Part shown: one piece after another, positions 1 to 3,308 of the stretch
How positions within the stretch are numbered: the stretch's first letter is position 1
How the letters are laid out: each line of letters opens with the position of its first letter
Assembly: GCA_031271075.1 (NCBI GenBank)
Contig: JAISWN010000377.1
Span: 1-5,545, forward strand
DNA length: 5,545 nucleotides
Source of the DNA: Treponema sp.
GTDB lineage: Bacteria; Spirochaetota; Spirochaetia; Treponematales; Breznakiellaceae
Direction of reading: 5' to 3'
Translations under genes and position numbers: made by a program
The notes under the pieces: model-generated
What the model was told of the DNA's origin: nothing
Seen by the model: the letters and a program-made list of their open reading frames with translations, nothing else
The model's database searches: none

Positions 1-177
1 TCGGACATCAACGAGGCCATGAAGATCGCCGCTTCCCGGGCCCTGGCGGATCTTATCGGCAAAGAAGAACTAAGCGCCGATTACATCATCCCCGCCGCCT
101 TCGACCCCCGGGTAGGGCCCGCGGTGGCCAAGGCCGTAGCCCAGGCCGCCCGGGACAGCGGCGTTGCCCGGATCTGA
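1..177 (+). CDS. Malic enzyme, C-terminal fragment (5' end outside window)
   Basis: Frame 1 is open from the first base to a TGA at 175-177 and gives 58 residues. The segment DYIIPAAFDPRVGPAVAKAV followed by a terminal GVARI is typical of the C-terminus of bacterial malic enzymes, which oxidatively decarboxylate malate to pyruvate and CO2 with NAD or NADP in the cytoplasm. The preceding SDINEAMKIAASRALADLI fits the last helices of the NAD-binding domain. The cofactor cannot be decided because the dinucleotide-binding region lies outside the window. The gene is metabolic, has no evident link to the flagellar genes downstream, and is separated from them by nearly 490 bases with their own promoter. 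The family assignment rests on recognised C-terminal motifs only. Confidence 0.8.
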   Translation, partial: SDINEAMKIAASRALADLIGKEELSADYIIPAAFDPRVGPAVAKAVAQAARDSGVARI

Positions 178-181
178 CCCG

Positions 182-213
182 GATTCCCCTGGTGTGTTTT
201 TCCCAGGGGGATC
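182..213 (+). terminator. Hairpin after malic enzyme, possible weak terminator
   Basis: GATTCCCCTGG (182-192) pairs with CCAGGGGGATC (203-213) over 11 bp with one G-U pair, around a ten-base T-rich loop. It starts five bases after the stop codon, the usual place for a terminator. No T tract follows the right arm, so it may act as a 3' protective stem or a Rho-assisted end rather than a clean intrinsic terminator. Confidence 0.4.
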
Positions 214-443
214 TCCGCCCGGCAAGGTAGAGGATGGCCCCAGGCTCAACATCATAAACTTAAGAACCGCCCGTTGTTTTCTGCTTCTTTCATCCAATAC
301 ACCAGAACCCGGTTGGTTTTGAAACAGTTTACTATCAGATGCCGTATATGTCACGGTTATTCTTGACAGTTATCCTTGCGCAGTGTCTTACTGTTCATGT
401 ATTCGTGTTTTGGCTGTTCAAATCCGGTGAAATCCGCAAGTTT

Positions 444-501
444 CACGGAGATACAGAGGAACAAGCCCGGATTGGTAACAAAAACTCCGTGTTCCTCCGT
501 G
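444..501 (+). repeat. Imperfect inverted repeat with CACGGAG/CTCCGTG units
   Basis: The right arm TGTTCCTCCGTG (490-501) is complementary to CACGGAG (444-450) plus GAACA (459-463), with eight extra bases (451-458) bulged on the left arm. A second CTCCGTG at 485-491 can pair with the same left unit, so the element is internally repetitive. It is non-coding and lies just upstream of the flagellin promoter. Its form recalls short dispersed palindromic repeats with CTCCGTGTTCCTCCGTGG-like cores seen in intergenic DNA of many bacteria. That resemblance is from memory; copy number in this genome is unknown. Confidence 0.45.
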
Positions 502-524
502 GTTAATATTTTTCTTGAAAGGGC

Positions 525-552
525 TAAAGTTTTCCCCCCTTGTTGCCGAAAA
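525..552 (+). promoter_or_regulatory. Sigma-28 (FliA/WhiG-type) promoter for flagellin
   Basis: TAAAGTTT at 525-532 is an exact match to the -35 half of the enterobacterial FliA consensus. GCCGAAAA at 545-552 differs from the consensus GCCGATAA at one position. The gap between the halves is 12 bases against the usual 11 and includes a run of six C (534-539). Transcription would begin near 559, giving a leader of about 107 bases. Sigma-28 control of late filament genes is standard in flagellated bacteria, and this site lies directly upstream of the first flaB. Confidence 0.8.
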
Positions 553-620
553 TGGCAAGGATTGGATCTGTCCGGTGGGGAACAATCCGCGGTCCCTCTC
601 CGCCGGGCCTGTCGAATCAA

Positions 621-644
621 AAAGAAGGCAAGGATGCTTTCTTT
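621..644 (+). promoter_or_regulatory. Leader hairpin presenting AAGGAT loop, candidate CsrA site
   Basis: AAAGAAGGC (621-629) pairs with GCTTTCTTT (636-644) over 9 bp with one G-U pair, leaving the six-base loop AAGGAT (630-635). The string CAAGGATG across the loop matches the core of the CsrA selection consensus (CARGGAUG), and GGA in a hexaloop is the preferred CsrA presentation. A second AAGGA lies in the Shine-Dalgarno (653-657), 23 bases downstream measured GGA to GGA. CsrA binding is inferred from this structure, not shown. Confidence 0.6.
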
Positions 645-652
645 CATATTTC

Positions 653-659
653 AAGGAGG
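653..659 (+). promoter_or_regulatory. Shine-Dalgarno of first flaB, decides the start
   Basis: AAGGAGG abuts an in-frame ATG at 660-662 and lies six bases before the ATG at 666. Only the second has workable spacing, and it gives the universally conserved FlaB N-terminus MIINHN, so 666 is chosen. The AAGGA within it is also a potential CsrA contact that would block ribosome entry. Confidence 0.85.
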
Positions 660-665
660 ATGACT

Positions 666-1526
666 ATGATCATCAACCACAATCTGTCCGCCATATTCGC
701 GGACAGGTCTCTCAAGGTTACCCAGGACAATCTAAGCAAAAACCTGGAGAAACTCTCTTCCGGGCTCCGCATCAACCGGGCCGGCGACGACGCTTCCGGA
801 CTCGCGGTTTCGGAAAAGATGAGGGGCCAGGTCAGAGGGCTCCACCAGGCTTCCGCCAACGCGGCCAACGGGATCTCTTTTATTCAGACCAGTGAAGGCT
901 ACCTTCAGGAGACTGAGGATATTATCCAGCGGATAAGGGAGCTGGCCGTTCAGTCGGCCAACGGTATTTACACCGACGAAGACCGAATGATGATCCAGGT
1001 GGAAGTTTCCCAGTTGGTGGACGAAATCGACCGGATCGCCAGCCACGCCCAGTTCAACGGCATGAACATGCTTACCGGCCGGTTTGCCCGCCAGGGCGGG
1101 GAAAACACCGTTACCGCCTCTATGTGGTTCCACATCGGCGCCAATATGGATCAGCGGGAACAGGTGTTCATCGGCACCATGACCAGCGGGGGCCTGGGGA
1201 TCCGCAGCCTCGGGGATCAGGGTTTTATCAGCCTTGAAAGCCCGGAAGAGGCGAACAAAGCCATCGGCACCCTGGATGCGGCCATCAAGATCGTCAACAA
1301 GCAGCGGGCCGACCTGGGGGCCTACCAGAACCGGCTGGAACACGCCATTGTGGGCCTGGACATAGGGGAAGAGAACCTTCAGGCGGCGGAATCGCGGATC
1401 CGGGACACCAATATGGCGAGCCAGATGGTCCAGTACATGCGGGATCAGATCCTCAACCAGTCGGGAACCGCCATGCTGGCCCAGGCGAACCAGCGGACCA
1501 GTTCAGTCTTGCAACTTCTCCAATAA
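666..1526 (+). CDS. flaB: Flagellin FlaB, periplasmic flagellar filament core (FlaB1-like)
   Basis: The 286-residue product is a spirochaete core flagellin that polymerises into the periplasmic flagellar filament after export through the flagellar type III apparatus. The N-terminal flagellin domain spans about residues 3-141, with [19 protein letters not shown] and the helix [15 protein letters not shown]. The C-terminal domain spans about residues 200-286, with [15 protein letters not shown] and [12 protein letters not shown], ending in SVLQLLQ. The centre is short, so the outer D2/D3 domains of enteric flagellins are absent, as is normal for FlaB. It retains the treponemal block [19 protein letters not shown], which favours a FlaB1-like assignment. 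No cysteine is present. It is the promoter-proximal gene of the cluster, behind a sigma-28 promoter and a structured leader. The family call is very secure; the paralogue number is less so. Confidence 0.95.
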   Translation: MIINHNLSAIFADRSLKVTQDNLSKNLEKLSSGLRINRAGDDASGLAVSEKMRGQVRGLHQASANAANGISFIQTSEGYLQETEDIIQRIRELAVQSANGIYTDEDRMMIQVEVSQLVDEIDRIASHAQFNGMNMLTGRFARQGGENTVTASMWFHIGANMDQREQVFIGTMTSGGLGIRSLGDQGFISLESPEEANKAIGTLDAAIKIVNKQRADLGAYQNRLEHAIVGLDIGEENLQAAESRIRDTNMASQMVQYMRDQILNQSGTAMLAQANQRTSSVLQLLQ

Positions 1527-1551
1527 TGTAGTATTATAAAAATAGGGTATT

Positions 1552-1571
1552 GGGGGCCCCTTGGAGCCCCC
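1552..1571 (+). terminator. Hairpin after first flaB, probable partial terminator
   Basis: GGGGGC (1552-1557) pairs with GCCCCC (1566-1571) around an eight-base loop, 26 bases after the flaB stop. The following bases TGTATTT are only moderately T-rich. This would give leaky termination, yielding much monocistronic flagellin message with some readthrough into the second flaB. Confidence 0.5.
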
Positions 1572-1575
1572 TGTA

Positions 1576-1606
1576 TTTGGATTTAAGACTTGTTTTTAAA
1601 TCCAAA
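1576..1606 (+). repeat. AT-rich perfect inverted repeat in first flaB 3' region
   Basis: TTTGGATTTAA (1576-1586) is perfectly complementary to TTAAATCCAAA (1596-1606). Two more pairs (one G-U) can close the loop to five bases. No T tract follows, so it does not look like a terminator. A similarly placed AT-rich hairpin follows the second flaB (2729-2761), which suggests a shared role such as 3' end stabilisation or processing. Confidence 0.6.
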
Positions 1607-1818
1607 AGCGTTCTTTGACAAATACCCTCTGTTGGCGTTCCCGCGCCGGGTTTAACCTGGCGGGAACGGCGGTATGGCGGGGCGAAACATCCGTTTGCCG
1701 CGGGCGGCATCCTCTCCGGGGGACCGTTCCGCTGCCGAAGGCTGTTTTGCCCTGTACCCGGCAAATTTGGAAAAAACGGCGCGAACCTGCTTCCTGATTT
1801 GCCGTCTGTACAGCGCGG

Positions 1819-1840
1819 GTCTGGCTAAGGACAGCCGGAC
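1819..1840 (+). promoter_or_regulatory. Leader hairpin presenting AAGGAC loop, candidate CsrA site
   Basis: GTCTGGCT (1819-1826) pairs with AGCCGGAC (1833-1840) over 8 bp with one G-U pair, leaving the six-base loop AAGGAC (1827-1832). This repeats the architecture before the first flaB with a different stem sequence: a hexaloop carrying AAGGA, then an AAGGA-containing Shine-Dalgarno 25 bases downstream, GGA to GGA. The agreement despite sequence divergence supports a selected RNA structure. Confidence 0.6.
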
Positions 1841-1851
1841 TTACTCAACGC

Positions 1852-1859
1852 AAGGAGGG
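1852..1859 (+). promoter_or_regulatory. Strong Shine-Dalgarno of second flaB
   Basis: AAGGAGGG lies four bases before the ATG at 1864 and fixes that start, giving MIINHN as expected. It includes an AAGGA that could serve as the second CsrA contact. Confidence 0.85.
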
Positions 1860-1863
1860 TTAG

Positions 1864-2715
1864 ATGATAATCAATCACAACATGAGCGCCCTGTACGCCA
1901 ATCGCGAACTCGGGGTGACTCAGGAAAATGTGGCAAAGGGTATTGAAAAGCTCAGTTCCGGTATGCGGATCAACCGCGCCGGGGACGACGCTTCCGGGCT
2001 TGCTGTTTCCGAAAAAATGAGGGGGCAGATCCGGGGCTTGAATCAGGCGGAGCGCAATATTCAGAACGGTGTGTCTTTTATCCAGACTACTGAGGGGTAT
2101 CTTCAGGAAACTCAGGATATCCTGCACCGCCTTCGGGAACTGTCCGTCCAGTCCGCGAACGGGATTTATTCCGACGAAGACCGGATGCAGATCCAGGTGG
2201 AAGTTTCTCAACTGGTGGATGAGATCAACCGTATCGCCAGTCACGCTCAATTCAATGGGATGAATCTTCTTACCGGGGCTTTTGCCCGGGAAGAGGGGAG
2301 CAGGAGTATGCTGCTTCAGGTGGGCGCCAATATGGATCAGAACGAACAGGTCTTTATTGGCAACATGACCGCCTCCGCCCTTGGTCTGCAGAATGTTCAG
2401 GGAGAGGAAGGCACTATCAGCATTGGCACTCCCGAACAGGCCAATACCGCTATCGGCACGGTGGATGAAGCCTTGCGGCAGTTATCCAAGCAGCGGGCCG
2501 ATCTTGGCGCGTACCAGAACCGGTTCGAAATGGCGGCCCAAGGGGTGGCCATTGCCTCTGAAAATCTTCAGGCGGCGGAATCCCGGATCCGGGACGCGGA
2601 CATGGCCTCTGAAATGGTCAAGTTTGCCAAAGATTCCATCCTGACTCAGGCCGGGACTGCCATGCTGGCCCAGGCCAATGTACGCACCCAGTCGGTACTC
2701 CAGTTATTGGGTTAA
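1864..2715 (+). CDS. flaB: Flagellin FlaB, second core filament paralogue (FlaB3 position)
   Basis: This 283-residue flagellin is a paralogue of the upstream gene; by eye it is about three-quarters identical over the first 140 residues and more divergent in the centre. It carries [19 protein letters not shown], the helix [41 protein letters not shown] and ends SVLQLLG. It lacks cysteine and has no D2/D3 domains. Around residues 142-155 it is three residues shorter: the usual [11 protein letters not shown] block is replaced by a short SRSMLLQ stretch before VGANMDQ. Its place between another flaB and flaG-fliD matches flaB3 of T. pallidum as I remember it, but orthology is not proven. Multiple core flagellins with unequal abundance are usual in treponemes. 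Confidence 0.94.
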   Translation: MIINHNMSALYANRELGVTQENVAKGIEKLSSGMRINRAGDDASGLAVSEKMRGQIRGLNQAERNIQNGVSFIQTTEGYLQETQDILHRLRELSVQSANGIYSDEDRMQIQVEVSQLVDEINRIASHAQFNGMNLLTGAFAREEGSRSMLLQVGANMDQNEQVFIGNMTASALGLQNVQGEEGTISIGTPEQANTAIGTVDEALRQLSKQRADLGAYQNRFEMAAQGVAIASENLQAAESRIRDADMASEMVKFAKDSILTQAGTAMLAQANVRTQSVLQLLG

Positions 2716-2728
2716 ATTTGACAGGGCG

Positions 2729-2761
2729 GTTTAAGAGACTTCTGGACGTTGTCTTTTAAAC
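2729..2761 (+). repeat. AT-rich hairpin in second flaB 3' region
   Basis: GTTTAAGAGAC (2729-2739) pairs with GTCTTTTAAAC (2751-2761) over 11 bp with one G-U pair. It sits between the flagellin stop and the intrinsic terminator. Its TTTAAGA...TTTTAAA pattern resembles the palindrome after the first flaB. Confidence 0.55.
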
Positions 2762-2765
2762 GCGG

Positions 2766-2800
2766 GACGGAGAAGATCGCGCCCTTCTCCGTCTTTTTTT
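2766..2800 (+). terminator. Strong intrinsic terminator of second flaB
   Basis: GACGGAGAAG (2766-2775) is perfectly complementary to CTTCTCCGTC (2784-2793), with an eight-base loop, followed directly by seven T (2794-2800). This is a textbook Rho-independent terminator. It should end most flagellin transcripts and keep flaG-fliD at lower expression. Confidence 0.93.
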
Positions 2801-2807
2801 AAAAACA

Positions 2808-2897
2808 ATCTGTCCCGGAAGGGACGGATCCTCTTGTCACGGATGACAGGAGGAATAGCAAGGGGAAGATTCCCCTTCCCGTGCTGAATAGTACGGG
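2808..2897 (+). promoter_or_regulatory. Four tandem tetraloop hairpins forming the flaG leader
   Basis: Nearly every base in 2808-2897 can pair locally. Hairpin 1: TCTGTCCC (2809-2816) with GGGACGGA (2821-2828), loop GGAA. Hairpin 2: TCCTCTTGTCA (2829-2839) with TGACAGGAGGA (2844-2854), loop CGGA, or hexaloop ACGGAT if the last A-T pair is open. Hairpin 3: AAGGGGA (2860-2866) with TCCCCTT (2871-2877), loop AGAT. Hairpin 4: CCCGTGCT (2878-2885) with AGTACGGG (2890-2897), loop GAAT. Hairpins 1, 2 and 4 each use one G-U pair, valid only in + strand RNA. The flaG Shine-Dalgarno follows six bases later. The pairings are seen directly; a regulatory role is inferred. No clear promoter was found between the terminator and this block. 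Confidence 0.6.
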
Positions 2898-2913
2898 GTT
2901 ACAGGGAGGTATT

Positions 2914-3285
2914 ATGAGCTTAGCGATAGCCTCTATTGCCGGCGGCCTGAACACTGTCCTTGCGCAGGAAGTTCCCCAGACCGGCAATCATCAGGCCCGC
3001 GCGGCGGTGCTTCAACAATTAACCGCGGTTAAGCCGGAGGGCAAAGTCCCGGCAGAGAAAAAACGACAGGAAATCAATGTCGCGGCGGAGAATATCGAGA
3101 AGGTAAGCCTGGCTTTCAACAAAAGACTCAAATTTGTGGTGGATCACCAGTCCCACGAAGTGACCGTCAAGGTGATTGACGAGGAAACCGATAAGGTGAT
3201 CAAGGTGCTTCCCCCTGAGGAACTCCAGCGGCTTCACGCCCGGATCAGGGAGACTATTGGTTTTCTTTTGGATGAAATGGCTTAG
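2914..3285 (+). CDS. flaG: FlaG family flagellar protein
   Basis: The 123-residue product has a FlaG domain over about residues 55-123, from NVAAENIEKVSLAFNKRLKF through KVIDEETDKVIKVLPPEEL to the C-terminal helix ending FLLDEMA. The core pattern, 'residues predicted to form strands, then VIKVLPPEE', is the family hallmark. Residues 1-54 are low in conservation and lysine-rich near 46-52, likely flexible. FlaG proteins influence filament length or assembly in other bacteria, and the gene commonly sits beside fliD, as here. The ATG at 2914 is preferred because AGGGAGG (2903-2909) lies four bases before it; the in-frame GTG at 2881 falls inside a hairpin and lacks a ribosome site. The gene follows a terminator and a hairpin-rich leader, so it is probably expressed separately from the flagellins. 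Confidence 0.9.
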   Translation: MSLAIASIAGGLNTVLAQEVPQTGNHQARAAVLQQLTAVKPEGKVPAEKKRQEINVAAENIEKVSLAFNKRLKFVVDHQSHEVTVKVIDEETDKVIKVLPPEELQRLHARIRETIGFLLDEMA

Positions 3286-3308
3286 GGGAGAACTGCCGAA
3301 GCAGATTT
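3284..3308 (+). promoter_or_regulatory. Distant fliD Shine-Dalgarno with spacer hairpin
   Basis: AGGGGAG (3284-3290) overlaps the flaG stop codon and lies 18 bases before the fliD ATG, too far for normal initiation. Between them CTGC (3293-3296) pairs with GCAG (3301-3304) around the loop CGAA. Folding this 12-base hairpin leaves an effective gap of six bases, close to optimal. No alternative Shine-Dalgarno is visible nearer the start. The overlap with the flaG stop also suggests translational coupling. Confidence 0.5.

Larger units (their letters stand above)
178..665 (+). other. Gene-free spacer before the first flagellin
   Basis: No convincing gene is seen on either strand. The open frames here have no recognisable protein motif and overlap non-coding landmarks. 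The stretch holds a hairpin just after the malic enzyme stop (182-213), an uncharacterised portion (about 214-440), a repeat-like imperfect hairpin (444-501), a sigma-28 promoter (525-552) and a leader of about 105 bases. The leader begins with a possible 5' stem GGATTG/CAATCC (559-564 with 583-588) and ends with the hairpin at 621-644 and the Shine-Dalgarno at 653-659. A TTGACA at 363-368 has no good partner -10. Confidence 0.7.
1527..1863 (+). other. Gene-free spacer between the two flagellins
   Basis: No gene is supported here. In order, the spacer holds a GC-rich hairpin (1552-1571), an AT-rich perfect palindrome (1576-1606), a TTGACA hexamer (1615-1620) without a matching -10, a GC-rich hairpin with CGTTCCCG at 1636-1643 paired to CGGGAACG at 1661-1668, a short TTTGCC/GGCAAA stem (1746-1751 with 1760-1765), the candidate CsrA hairpin (1819-1840) and the Shine-Dalgarno (1852-1859). 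I found no sigma-28 promoter comparable to the one at 525-552, so the second flagellin may depend partly on readthrough from the first. Confidence 0.7.

Noticed and set aside
363..392. TTGACA at 363-368 as a sigma-70 promoter
   Set aside because: At 17 or 18 bases spacing the -10 candidates TCTTAC and CTTACT each match only three of six consensus positions.
556..563. A further CAAGGAT motif as a third CsrA site in the first flaB leader
   Set aside because: It straddles the predicted transcription start, so it is probably not intact in the mRNA, and no hexaloop hairpin forms around it.
376..663. Open frames on both strands in the spacer before the first flaB (376-663 plus, 357-647 and 418-654 minus)
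   Set aside because: They span the repeat, promoter and leader hairpin, have no convincing ribosome sites, and their translations show no family motif.
540..665. A 42-residue N-terminal extension of the first flagellin from the ATG at 540
   Set aside because: This ATG lies within the sigma-28 promoter spacer, upstream of the predicted transcription start, and the conserved FlaB start MIINHN begins at 666.
660..665. ATG at 660 as the first flaB start
   Set aside because: It directly abuts the Shine-Dalgarno with no spacer and would add only MT before the conserved MIINHN.
1615..1643. TTGACA at 1615-1620 as a promoter for the second flaB
   Set aside because: The bases 17 further on are TTCCCG, inside a GC-rich hairpin, with no TATAAT-like -10.
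2881..2913. GTG at 2881 as the flaG start, adding 11 residues
   Set aside because: It is within the fourth leader hairpin and lacks a ribosome site, whereas ATG 2914 has AGGGAGG four bases upstream.
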